Numbered from the stretch's first letter, positions 1 through 5,388 are shown. The stretch: DNA of 5,590 bases from an uncultured Microbacterium sp. (GCA_937926065.1 CALANM010000178.1:1-5590); one strand, 5' to 3'. Numbers and translations are program-made. Notes: generated by a model not told the origin, from the sequence alone.

Positions 1-168
1 ACGTCATGGATGCGTGGGGTGACACAATCGAGCCCTGCCCCGGACCGTATTACTGAACCGGCCAGATCCCGTCCGTTACAGCGTGTGTCACGGTCGATGT
101 GCGTCGGTGATGCGGCGTTCACTACCGTCGTGTACGGCTCGGAAACCGGAAGCCTCCGCCTTGAGCGG

Positions 169-182
169 CCGTGACATCACGG
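169..182. promoter_or_regulatory. 14-base palindrome upstream of the methyltransferase gene, possible operator
   Basis: CCGTGA-CA-TCACGG is a perfect 6+2+6 inverted repeat, 86 bases before the proposed start of the methyltransferase gene. Its size and symmetry suit the binding site of a dimeric repressor or activator. I cannot assign it to a known regulator family, and I found no convincing -35/-10 pair next to it. The rest of 1-268 shows no coding pattern I trust. The operator role is inferred from symmetry and position only. Confidence 0.3.
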
Positions 183-256
183 TCTGCAAGAGCCTCTGAC
201 CATCTCGTCAGCCCGGCTTCCGCGGAACGTCCGTCGTGGCCGGCTGGCCTGTCCCC

Positions 257-263
257 AGAGGAG
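257..263 (+). promoter_or_regulatory. Ribosome binding site that decides the methyltransferase start
   Basis: AGAGGAG lies five bases before the ATG at 269. An in-frame start exists further upstream at 236 (GTG), but it has no comparable Shine-Dalgarno sequence and would add eleven residues that do not look conserved. The ATG at 269 is therefore the better start. Confidence 0.75.
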
Positions 264-268
264 CAACC

Positions 269-1447
269 ATGCCCATCTCCACCACCACGTCCGGCAGCCT
301 TCCCCGCACGCCGGCGCTCATCGAAGCCAACGCGGCACGCACTCTCGCCGACGACGGCTTCACGCTCCAGTCCACGCCCGAGTTCGAGACCCTGACCGCC
401 GCGGCCGTCGCGGATGTCGTCGAGCGTCAGAGGCAGGCCGGGATCACGCTCGTCGGTGACGGCGAGTTCGGCAAGGCCATGTCGAACGCTGTCGACTACG
501 GCGCCTGGTGGTCGTACTCGTTCCAGCGTGTCGCCGGTCTCTCGCTGACTGAGGTCAATGCGTTCAACGAGCCGCCGGTGCGGTCGACGCCGGGGGAGGT
601 GAGGCTCACGAGCTTCCTCGACCGCCGTGACCGCAACCTGTTTCCTGCTGTCTACGCCGAAGCCGTCGAGGTCGGCCGAAACGCGACCGCGTTCCCGACG
701 ACGACCGGCCCGCTCAGCTACCGCGGGCAGGAGGCTGTGGCGGCCGACATCCGTCATCTGAAGGCCGCGCTGCGGGAGGGGGAGCAGGGCTTCCTCACCG
801 CGATCGCGCCTGGCTCGGCGTCGCGGGTGCGGAACGAGTTCTACGCCACGGATGAGGAGCACATCTTCGCGTGGGCCGACGCCCTTCGGGAGGAGTACCG
901 CGCGATCGTGGATGCCGGGCTGATCCTGCAGCTCGATGACCCATGCCTGGCGGAGAACTGGGACCAGATCAACCCCGCTCCCACCCCTGACGAGTACCGT
1001 GCGTTCACCCGCATCCGTATCGACGCGATCAACCATGCGATCGCGGGGCTGCCGAAGGAGCAGGTGCGCCTGCACCTGTGCTGGGGCTCGTGGCACGGAC
1101 CCCACACCACCGACATCGAACTGCGCGAGATCCTCCCCGAGGTGCTCCGCGCGAACGTCGGATCGGTCTCGTTCGAGGCGGGCAACGTGCGCCACGAGCA
1201 CGAGTGGGAGGTCTGGGCGGATGCCGCCGTCCCCGAGGACCTCGTCCTGGTTCCCGGTGTCGTCAGCCACGCCACCAACGTCGTGGAGCACCCCGACCTG
1301 GTCGCCCAGCGCATCCGCCGCTTCACCGGCATCGTCGGCGACGACCGCGTGATCGCCTCCACCGACTGCGGCCTCGGCGGCCGCATTCACCCGGACCTCG
1401 CGTGGGCGAAGCTCGAGGCGCTCGGGGAGGGTGCACGCCGGGCCTGA
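269..1447 (+). CDS. MetE-like cobalamin-independent methyltransferase (stand-alone C-terminal domain, UROD/MetE-like superfamily)
   Basis: A 392-residue cytosolic protein that matches the catalytic C-terminal barrel of cobalamin-independent methionine synthase. Full-length MetE is about 750 residues, and its N-terminal half is absent. The four zinc ligands of the family are visible: His269 and Cys271 in HLCWG, Glu303 in SFEAGN, and Cys367 in STDCGLGGR. Other family landmarks are GDGEFGK (63-69) and QLDDP (221-225). The zinc would activate a thiol acceptor for methyl or alkyl transfer. Relatives include core-type methionine synthases and epoxyalkane:coenzyme M transferases, and sequence alone does not say which substrate is used. 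No methionine, coenzyme M or epoxide genes lie nearby. The gene appears monocistronic, with its own ribosome binding site and a terminator 25 bases after the stop. The family assignment is strong; the exact reaction is open. Confidence 0.9.
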   Translation: MPISTTTSGSLPRTPALIEANAARTLADDGFTLQSTPEFETLTAAAVADVVERQRQAGITLVGDGEFGKAMSNAVDYGAWWSYSFQRVAGLSLTEVNAFNEPPVRSTPGEVRLTSFLDRRDRNLFPAVYAEAVEVGRNATAFPTTTGPLSYRGQEAVAADIRHLKAALREGEQGFLTAIAPGSASRVRNEFYATDEEHIFAWADALREEYRAIVDAGLILQLDDPCLAENWDQINPAPTPDEYRAFTRIRIDAINHAIAGLPKEQVRLHLCWGSWHGPHTTDIELREILPEVLRANVGSVSFEAGNVRHEHEWEVWADAAVPEDLVLVPGVVSHATNVVEHPDLVAQRIRRFTGIVGDDRVIASTDCGLGGRIHPDLAWAKLEALGEGARRA

Positions 1448-1472
1448 CACTGCCACCACCCGAAAACAACGC

Positions 1473-1509
1473 GAAGGCCGCCTGAAAACAGGCGGCCTTC
1501 TTCGTCTTT
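1473..1509 (+). terminator. Intrinsic terminator after the methyltransferase gene
   Basis: GAAGGCCGCCTG (1473-1484) pairs perfectly with CAGGCGGCCTTC (1489-1500) around an AAAA loop, giving a 12-bp stem. It is followed by TTCGTCTTT, an interrupted T-rich tail. It begins 25 bases after the stop codon at 1445-1447. The stem strength and tail make this a confident rho-independent terminator for the + strand gene. Confidence 0.88.
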
Positions 1510-1536
1510 CGGAGTTCCGCGTTCGAGTTCACACCC

Positions 1537-1580
1537 GGTCCGCGTACATCCCGTGGCGGGTTGTACGCGGAACCTGTTTT
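1537..1580 (+). terminator. Long hairpin followed by TGTTTT, second terminator or RNA structure
   Basis: CCGCGTACA (1540-1548) pairs perfectly with TGTACGCGG (1562-1570). Inside, after a T-T mismatch, CCCG (1550-1553) pairs with CGGG (1557-1560) around a TGG loop. GGT (1537-1539) can extend the base to ACC (1572-1574) past one bulged A. TGTTTT follows at 1575-1580. This could be a back-up + strand terminator or the 3' end of a small RNA. The outer 9+9 palindrome could equally be a protein-binding operator in DNA. Confidence 0.4.
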
Positions 1581-1603
1581 GCCGCGTGATCCCGCGGGTT
1601 GTA
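1556..1603 (+). repeat. Direct repeat GCGGGTTGTA, two copies 38 bases apart
   Basis: GCGGGTTGTA is present at 1556-1565 and 1594-1603. An inverted near-copy, TACATCCCG (1545-1553), reads CGGGATGTA on the other strand and differs at one base from CGGGTTGTA. The first copy overlaps the right arm of the long hairpin. The pattern resembles a cluster of binding half-sites; function unknown. Confidence 0.5.
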
Positions 1604-1620
1604 AGCATGTTCCGGGAGTG

Positions 1621-1652
1621 TAATCCTCTGCGCCCGGCTCGATAATCCTCTG
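1621..1652 (+). repeat. Direct repeat TAATCCTCTG, two copies in 22-base phase
   Basis: TAATCCTCTG occurs at 1621-1630 and 1643-1652, 22 bases start to start, close to two helical turns. With the preceding bases they read TGTAAT (1619-1624) and GATAAT (1641-1646), each five of six matches to the TATAAT -10 consensus. No good -35 element lies at the right distance. They could be tandem protein-binding sites or weak promoter elements. Confidence 0.45.
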
Positions 1653-1860
1653 GCCGTTGACGCGGACGGCTTGTCGAGGACGCCCGGCGATGAACAGGTC
1701 AGTTGCTAGAGGCTGCGGAGAGGGTGCCTCCTGGTCCTCGACCACCGGGGCGCGTCTACTCAAGCCGAGTCGTGAAGCGCGCGAATGTCGTGCGGGCGGT
1801 TCAGCGCTTCCCTGCCACGGCTGTTTGTCAACCCCGGGCGCTGTGAGCGTGGTAGCGACG

Positions 1861-1866
1861 TAGCGT
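1861..1866 (+). promoter_or_regulatory. Possible -10 element (TAGCGT) for the 90-residue gene
   Basis: TAGCGT fits the TANNNT -10 pattern common in high-GC actinobacteria and would start transcription near 1873, leaving a leader of about 38 bases before the GTG at 1911. It sits in the short inverted repeat CGACG-TAG-CGTCG (1856-1868). No convincing -35 lies 16-18 bases upstream; TTGTCA at 1825-1830 is too far away. Low confidence. Confidence 0.3.
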
Positions 1867-1898
1867 CGTCCCCATGACCGCATCGGCGTTGGTCAGAG

Positions 1899-1908
1899 AA
1901 GGGGGGAG
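1899..1908 (+). promoter_or_regulatory. Ribosome binding site for the 90-residue gene
   Basis: AAGGGGGGAG, a purine run with AAGG and GGAG cores, ends two bases before the GTG at 1911. It supports translation from a GTG and is the main reason to call the small gene behind it. Confidence 0.55.
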
Positions 1909-1910
1909 CT

Positions 1911-2183
1911 GTGTTCGCGACCTTGACGATCGATGATCGGCGTTTCGAACTCACCGAGACGCAGGACTTGGACGCCCTTCGTCAGGCGCTGGTCTCGGCA
2001 AGTCGTTCGACCGGTTTTGTCGCGGTCGGTGTGCGGGGAGGGTGGGAGGTGCAGGTGATGGTGACCCCTCATACTTCTGCCGTCATCTCTTCGAGAGATA
2101 CTTCGCCCGAGGAGCGGGACGACGCGGAGGTTTCCGCGTGCGCGGGGGTGGCCTGGGTCTTTGACGCGGAATTCGATCTCTGA
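1911..2183 (+). CDS. Small protein of unknown function (90 residues)
   Basis: I do not recognise this gene. It encodes 90 residues from a GTG start behind a purine-rich ribosome binding site. It has no signal peptide or membrane segment, so it is probably cytosolic. The likely layout is a short beta hairpin (FATLTI and RFELT, residues 2-14), a helix (about 18-33), two strands (FVAVGV, 36-41, and WEVQVMVTP, 45-53), then an acidic, probably flexible stretch (about 60-74) and a final hydrophobic segment. It contains one Cys (77). This beta-alpha-beta-beta pattern is inferred by eye. It has its own spacer upstream and faces the desaturase gene tail to tail, so it is probably transcribed alone. 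Base composition agrees with its neighbours, except for a slightly lower GC content around 2070-2100. No function can be given. Confidence 0.65.
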   Translation: MFATLTIDDRRFELTETQDLDALRQALVSASRSTGFVAVGVRGGWEVQVMVTPHTSAVISSRDTSPEERDDAEVSACAGVAWVFDAEFDL

Positions 2184-2188
2184 CCATG

Positions 2189-2213
2189 AGGCGAGCACCC
2201 GCGAAAGCCGCCT
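2189..2213. terminator. Weak hairpin between convergent genes, possible bidirectional terminator
   Basis: AGGCG(A)GC (2189-2196) pairs with GCCGCCT (2207-2213): seven base pairs with one bulged A and a ten-base loop. It lies in the 56-base gap between the stop of the 90-residue gene and the stop of the desaturase gene. Neither side has a T-tract, so termination efficiency is doubtful. Position is the main argument. Confidence 0.3.
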
Positions 2214-2239
2214 GAGTGTGGGCGCCGAGACTGCTCCTG

Positions 2240-3337
2240 TCAGACGGTCATGATGTGCTGTCGCTGCTGTGCCAGCGGACACGTGAACACATCGCGCTCG
2301 CCGAGGCCGACCTTGTTGATGTAGCGGATGACGGTCGCGTACGACTCGAGCAGGCCGGTCTGGAGGTACGGCACCGCGTGGGTCCTGCAGTACTCCGCCA
2401 CGATGGGTGCGGCCTTGCGGAGGTGAGGGCGGGGCATCGAGGGGAACAGGTGGTGTTCGATCTGGTAGTTCAGGCCTCCCATCGCCGCGTCGAGGAGGCG
2501 GCTGCCGCGGATGTTGCGGCTCATCATCACCTGTCGGCGGAGGAAGTCGATTCGCAGGTCTTTCGGCACGAGCGGCATCCCCTTGTGATTCGGGGCAAAG
2601 GAGACGCCCATGTAGAACCCGAAGATTCCGAGTTGCACCCCGAGGAACGCGAACGCGACCCCGGGCGAGAGCACGAGGAACACCATCGTGGTGAATCCGC
2701 CCAGGCGCACCAGCAGCAGGCTGACCTCCACCCAACGGCGATTGAGGTGCTGCCGGGTGCACACGCGTCGGATCCCCGATGCGTGGAGCGAAAGACCCTC
2801 GAAGAGCAGGATCGGGAAGAAGAACACGCCCTGATGTGCACGCAGCCACGAAGTGGACCGGCCGTCGCGGGCCGACACCTGATCGGCGTTCAGGGCGATC
2901 ACCGGCAGATCGATGTCGGGGTCCACGTCGATTCGGTTGGGATTGGCGTGGTGCCGTGTGTGCTTGTGCTGCCACCATCCGTAGCTCATGCCGACGAGCA
3001 GGTCTCCGAGGATCAGGCTCGCCCAGTCGTTCCACTGTCCTGAGATGAACATCTGACGGTGAGCGGCATCGTGCCCGAGGAACGCGATCTGGGTAAAGAG
3101 AATGGCGAAGCCGACAGCGGTGAACATCTGCCACCAGGTGTCGCCGACCCAGATGAAGGCGATCACTCCCGCGGCGACCGTCACGGGGAGAGCGATCAGC
3201 TTGGTCCAGTAGTAGCCGTAGCGACGACGAAGGAGACCGCGCTCCCGTATCGTCTGCGCGAGCGCGGTGAAGTCGCTCTGCCGTGCCTCGCCCGTCGCGT
3301 CGCGCCGAGGAGGTCCGGTGGCACGGATGCCGTTCAT
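2240..3337 (-). CDS. Membrane fatty acid desaturase (acyl-lipid/acyl-CoA, di-iron histidine-box type)
   Basis: A 365-residue integral membrane enzyme that would insert a double bond into a fatty acyl chain using oxygen and electrons from an external carrier. All three histidine boxes are present: HDAAH (89-93), HTRHH (126-130) and QIEHH (292-296); NH at 250-251 is a further likely ligand position. Hydrophobic segments lie at about 47-65, 70-88, 105-119, 168-184 and 204-245. There is no fused cytochrome b5 domain, so a separate ferredoxin or similar donor is expected; none is in the window. The QxxHH third box is the form seen in front-end and related acyl-lipid desaturases, but regioselectivity cannot be read from it. 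The ATG overlaps the stop of the upstream gene as ATGA, and GAGGAG (3349-3354) lies eleven bases before it. The length is normal and the gene looks intact. Confidence 0.93.
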   Translation of the reverse strand: MNGIRATGPPRRDATGEARQSDFTALAQTIRERGLLRRRYGYYWTKLIALPVTVAAGVIAFIWVGDTWWQMFTAVGFAILFTQIAFLGHDAAHRQMFISGQWNDWASLILGDLLVGMSYGWWQHKHTRHHANPNRIDVDPDIDLPVIALNADQVSARDGRSTSWLRAHQGVFFFPILLFEGLSLHASGIRRVCTRQHLNRRWVEVSLLLVRLGGFTTMVFLVLSPGVAFAFLGVQLGIFGFYMGVSFAPNHKGMPLVPKDLRIDFLRRQVMMSRNIRGSRLLDAAMGGLNYQIEHHLFPSMPRPHLRKAAPIVAEYCRTHAVPYLQTGLLESYATVIRYINKVGLGERDVFTCPLAQQRQHIMTV

Positions 3338-3897
3338 GGCACGATCGGCTCCTCGCGGCGAGGCGTGCGCTCGTGGCCGCCTTCACTGTCCCACGACGAC
3401 CCCTGCGCGTCATCGGACGGCGCCTGGTCTGCCGTTTCGGGGTTGTCACCGTCGTGCGGGTGTGCAGTGAACGTCACAGACTCGGCCAATGCGGCCACGG
3501 CGGCGGCGCGCTCGGCTTCCCGGTCGGCGACACCTTGCAGGGCGGTGGCGGTCGCCTCCTGTGCGCGGCGGAGGTGTGTGCTGATCTCGGACAACCGCGA
3601 CGAGAGGGCGTCAGCCAGGCCGTCGCGCAGTTCTTCGAGCGTCGTGTCATGGATCACGAGTCGCCGGTCGGCTACGGAGAGCGTCACGCGGGGGTAGCCG
3701 GCTCGGGAAAGACCGTGCTGGGTGGCTTCACCGATGATCTCCGCGACCTCATCGGGGGCGGGGCGACGGGTGAAGACCGCTTCGACCGTGTACCGGTCGG
3801 GGGCCGCTGTCGTCAGCAGCGTGGCCGGGAGAGATCCGACCAGTACCGACGACAAGCCCAGGAGCGAGGCGTCGGTGACGTGTGTTTGTGTGCTCAT
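3334..3897 (-). CDS. Unknown helical protein translationally coupled to the desaturase (187 residues)
   Basis: I do not recognise this family. The first part (about 10-32) is mildly hydrophobic but too polar and short to call a membrane segment firmly. Residues 35-82 look like a small alpha/beta unit: strand YTVEAVF, helix PDEVAEIIGEATQHGL, strand RVTLSVA, strand RLVIHD. Residues 87-141 form a long Ala-, Glu- and Arg-rich helix that may be a coiled coil. From 146 onward the tail is acidic, rich in Asp, Glu, Ser and Pro, and probably disordered. There is no Cys. Its stop codon overlaps the desaturase ATG as ATGA, so the two are co-transcribed and probably co-translated. This suggests a role linked to the desaturase or membrane lipids, for example as regulator, scaffold or partner, but that rests on context only. 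It has no Shine-Dalgarno sequence and probably starts leaderless at 3897. Confidence 0.8.
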   Translation of the reverse strand: MSTQTHVTDASLLGLSSVLVGSLPATLLTTAAPDRYTVEAVFTRRPAPDEVAEIIGEATQHGLSRAGYPRVTLSVADRRLVIHDTTLEELRDGLADALSSRLSEISTHLRRAQEATATALQGVADREAERAAAVAALAESVTFTAHPHDGDNPETADQAPSDDAQGSSWDSEGGHERTPRREEPIVP

Positions 3898-3903
3898 GAC
3901 TGG

Positions 3904-3932
3904 ACGTTACGCCCCGCAGATGTGTGTCTCAC
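3904..3932 (-). promoter_or_regulatory. Probable leaderless promoter for the unknown gene-desaturase operon
   Basis: On the - strand, GTGAGA (3932-3927, four of six matches to TTGACA) is followed after exactly 17 bases by TAACGT (3909-3904, fits TANNNT). Six bases separate TAACGT from the ATG at 3897, so transcription would start at or next to the A of the start codon. There is no Shine-Dalgarno sequence here, which agrees with a leaderless transcript. The promoter sits in the 39-base gap after the lipid kinase stop, so the operon could be expressed independently of the kinase. Confidence 0.55.
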
Positions 3933-3936
3933 AGGT

Positions 3937-5004
3937 TCAGCGATCGGTGGGCGAGCCTTCCCCATTCGTGCGGATGAGCAGTGCCCCCGGCAGCACGCTG
4001 ATCCGCACGCGCCTCACCTCGCCGAAGCCGTCGCCGTCGCCGTCGAGTTGAATCTGCCGGGGTTCATCGAACGCGGCTTCGAAACGGCTGCCCTGCGTGT
4101 AGGCGAGCGCGCGGAGATCCCCTGCGTACGAGAGCAGCGTGCGGGTCAAGCGGGAGCGACGTGCCCATCCCTGAAGCGTCAGGCGCGAGCCGATGCCGGT
4201 CCAGCCGAGGCGTCCGGCCGGCCGCATCATCACCACGTCGAGTCTGCCGTCATCGATGCGCGCCGCCGGCAGAAGAAGCATGTTCCCGGTGAGGGTTCCG
4301 CAGTTGCCGATGATGACGGTGTGCGCCCTCGCTGTCCGCACCGGCCCCTCGTCCACGCGGTACCGCAGCGAGAAGCTCCGGTTCTTCAGGATCGAGGTGG
4401 CGATCGGTGTCACGTACGCCCACCACCCGAGATGCTTCTTGGCCAGGGCATTGGTGCCCTCCGCCATGTCGGCATCCAGCCCCATGCCCGCCATCACGAC
4501 GAAAGCATGCGTGCGGCGGTGTCCGGCGTCGTCACTCAGCTCCGCCAGCCCCACATCCACCGCGCGCGTGCTGCCCGCGAACGCCGTCGCGACTGAGCCG
4601 GCCATATCGTTGCGCGGGGCCCCAAGGTTGCGTGCCAGCAGGTTGCCGGTGCCCAACGGCAGCAACGCGATGGGGATGCCGGTTCCTCGCACTGCATCGA
4701 CCACCGCCCGCACAGTGCCGTCGCCGCCGGCCACGAGCACCAGAGCTGCACCCTCCGTCAGGGCTGTGCGCGCCGCCTCACGGCCGGAGTCGGCGGCGGC
4801 GGTTTCGTACCATCGCGTCGGCTCCCAGCCGTGCCGGTGGGCGGCCTCGTCGACGATCCCGCTGAGTCGGTCGGCCGGTGTCTTCCCCGGATGGAACACC
4901 ACCGCGGCGTGCGGGAGGCGCGCGACTCCCTCCGCCAGGGCAGGCTCCGGCCGGGTCACCCGGATCGGGGGCGGTCGGCGGGTCGACGGCAGGAGCGGAT
5001 CCAC
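3937..5004 (-). CDS. Diacylglycerol/lipid kinase family protein (YegS/DgkB type)
   Basis: A 355-residue protein, if started at the GTG at 5004, of the DAGK-catalytic/NAD-kinase-like fold. It would phosphorylate a lipid such as diacylglycerol with ATP at the inner face of the membrane. Family motifs in order: first strand HAAVVFHP (32-39), nucleotide-binding GGDGT (93-97), PLGTGN (116-121) followed by LLARNL, and GNCGTLTGN (233-241) followed by the usual DDGRLDVVMM. The C-terminal site normally read as DGE is here DGDGDG (321-326). The start is uncertain: GTG at 5004 and GTG at 4959 are in frame, and neither has a good ribosome binding site. The longer reading frame further upstream overlaps the small membrane protein gene and is rejected. 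The gene begins about ten bases after that gene's stop, so coupled translation is likely. Substrate specificity is not visible. Confidence 0.88.
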   Translation of the reverse strand: MDPLLPSTRRPPPIRVTRPEPALAEGVARLPHAAVVFHPGKTPADRLSGIVDEAAHRHGWEPTRWYETAAADSGREAARTALTEGAALVLVAGGDGTVRAVVDAVRGTGIPIALLPLGTGNLLARNLGAPRNDMAGSVATAFAGSTRAVDVGLAELSDDAGHRRTHAFVVMAGMGLDADMAEGTNALAKKHLGWWAYVTPIATSILKNRSFSLRYRVDEGPVRTARAHTVIIGNCGTLTGNMLLLPAARIDDGRLDVVMMRPAGRLGWTGIGSRLTLQGWARRSRLTRTLLSYAGDLRALAYTQGSRFEAAFDEPRQIQLDGDGDGFGEVRRVRISVLPGALLIRTNGEGSPTDR

Positions 5005-5014
5005 GGGAGAGTGA

Positions 5015-5179
5015 TCACGCGGCGGAATTGCGGCCCCGCTGCCGGATGACCCCGACGATGAGAGTGCCCACGAACAGGATGATCCCGATGATCGCGAGCC
5101 AAAGGAGCCCCTCGAAGACGAAGCCCACCACCGCGAGCACCGCCCAGAGGACGAGAAGAATGACGATGACGGTCCACAT
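5015..5179 (-). CDS. Small two-helix membrane protein (54 residues)
   Basis: An ATG at 5179 opens a 54-codon frame ending in TGA at 5015-5017. The protein is strongly hydrophobic: helix one spans about residues 3-22 (starting VIVILLVLW), a short link with one Glu (23) and Gly (24) follows, and helix two spans about 25-45 (LLWLAIIGIILFVG). It ends in a short polar, basic tail (RQRGRNSAA), as expected for a positive-inside C-terminus. Membrane location is therefore clear; the function is unknown. It resembles in style the short hydrophobic proteins of about 50 residues found in many actinobacteria. It directly precedes the lipid kinase gene, with ten bases between stop and start, so the two probably form an operon. 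There is no Shine-Dalgarno sequence; a -10-like TAGCGT lies seven bases before the ATG, again suggesting a leaderless start. Confidence 0.75.
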   Translation of the reverse strand: MWTVIVILLVLWAVLAVVGFVFEGLLWLAIIGIILFVGTLIVGVIRQRGRNSAA

Positions 5180-5186
5180 GCCCCGA

Positions 5187-5204
5187 ACGCTACGCCCGTA
5201 GCGT
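5187..5204 (-). promoter_or_regulatory. Inverted repeat containing a -10-like TAGCGT before the small membrane protein
   Basis: ACGCTAC-GCCC-GTAGCGT is a perfect 7+4+7 inverted repeat. On the - strand its proximal arm contains TAGCGT (5192-5187), seven bases before the ATG at 5179, the spacing expected for a leaderless actinobacterial promoter. The match at -35 (TATCGG) is poor. A protein binding the palindrome would cover the -10, so the site could be both promoter and operator. Inferred from spacing and symmetry. Confidence 0.35.
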
Positions 5205-5388
5205 CGGTGCCGATAGGGGCGGGGCGGGAACCAGGGCCGTAAGTGGCGGGGAGCATCGTGTCCCGAGGAACCCCCACCGGGACGAGTCGGCCACCATGGA
5301 TGCTCGAGACGGTGAGGGCCCTTCCCCCTCTACCCCAGCCCACGCACGGCGACCCTGGGTCACCAAGGTCCGATTCGGGTTCGGGACC

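Larger units (their letters stand above)
1510..1873. other. Non-coding spacer with repeats, no gene seen
   Basis: About 364 bases between the terminator and the next promoter or gene. The open frames on either strand lack ribosome binding sites and give low-complexity, arginine- and proline-rich translations, so I call no gene here. The first 150 bases contain a strong 31-base hairpin (1540-1570), a competing inverted repeat, and two pairs of 10-base direct repeats (GCGGGTTGTA and TAATCCTCTG). The second half (about 1660-1850) has only weak symmetry, such as GAGGC/GCCTC near 1710-1730. The region could hold a small RNA, operators or a long leader; the sequence does not decide. Confidence 0.5.

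Noticed and set aside
19..91. Inverted repeat GTGACAC (19-25) and GTGTCAC (85-91)
   Set aside because: Only seven bases with about 60 between the arms; easily due to chance.
1..174. Open + strand frame from the left edge to TGA at 172-174, as the end of an upstream gene
   Set aside because: The 57 codons give a Ser-, Arg- and Pro-rich product without domain-like features, and chance open frames of this length are common at this GC content.
135..268. Possible SAM, SAH or cobalamin riboswitch before the methyltransferase
   Set aside because: I looked for the conserved core segments of these riboswitches and found only short accidental matches such as GAGGAGC, which is the ribosome binding site.
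122..1459. Long - strand open frame (445 codons) opposite the methyltransferase
   Set aside because: It is the antisense reading of a gene with a clear family match, ribosome binding site and terminator. Its translation is Arg-, Gly- and Val-rich with no domain, as expected for high-GC antisense frames.
1893..3449. Long - strand frame (518 codons) over the desaturase
   Set aside because: It runs out of frame through the desaturase, which has all three histidine boxes. The alternative product is mostly Arg, Pro and His without fold-like features.
3283..4596. Long + strand frame (437 codons) opposite the unknown gene and lipid kinase
   Set aside because: The - strand frames give a recognisable kinase and a well-balanced protein; the + strand product is an Arg-rich antisense artefact.
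5005..5343. N-terminal extension of the lipid kinase up to an ATG at 5343
   Set aside because: It would overlap the 54-residue membrane protein gene, and the added part is Ser-, Gly- and Arg-rich without structure. Family members start shortly before the first strand, here residue 32 from the GTG at 5004.
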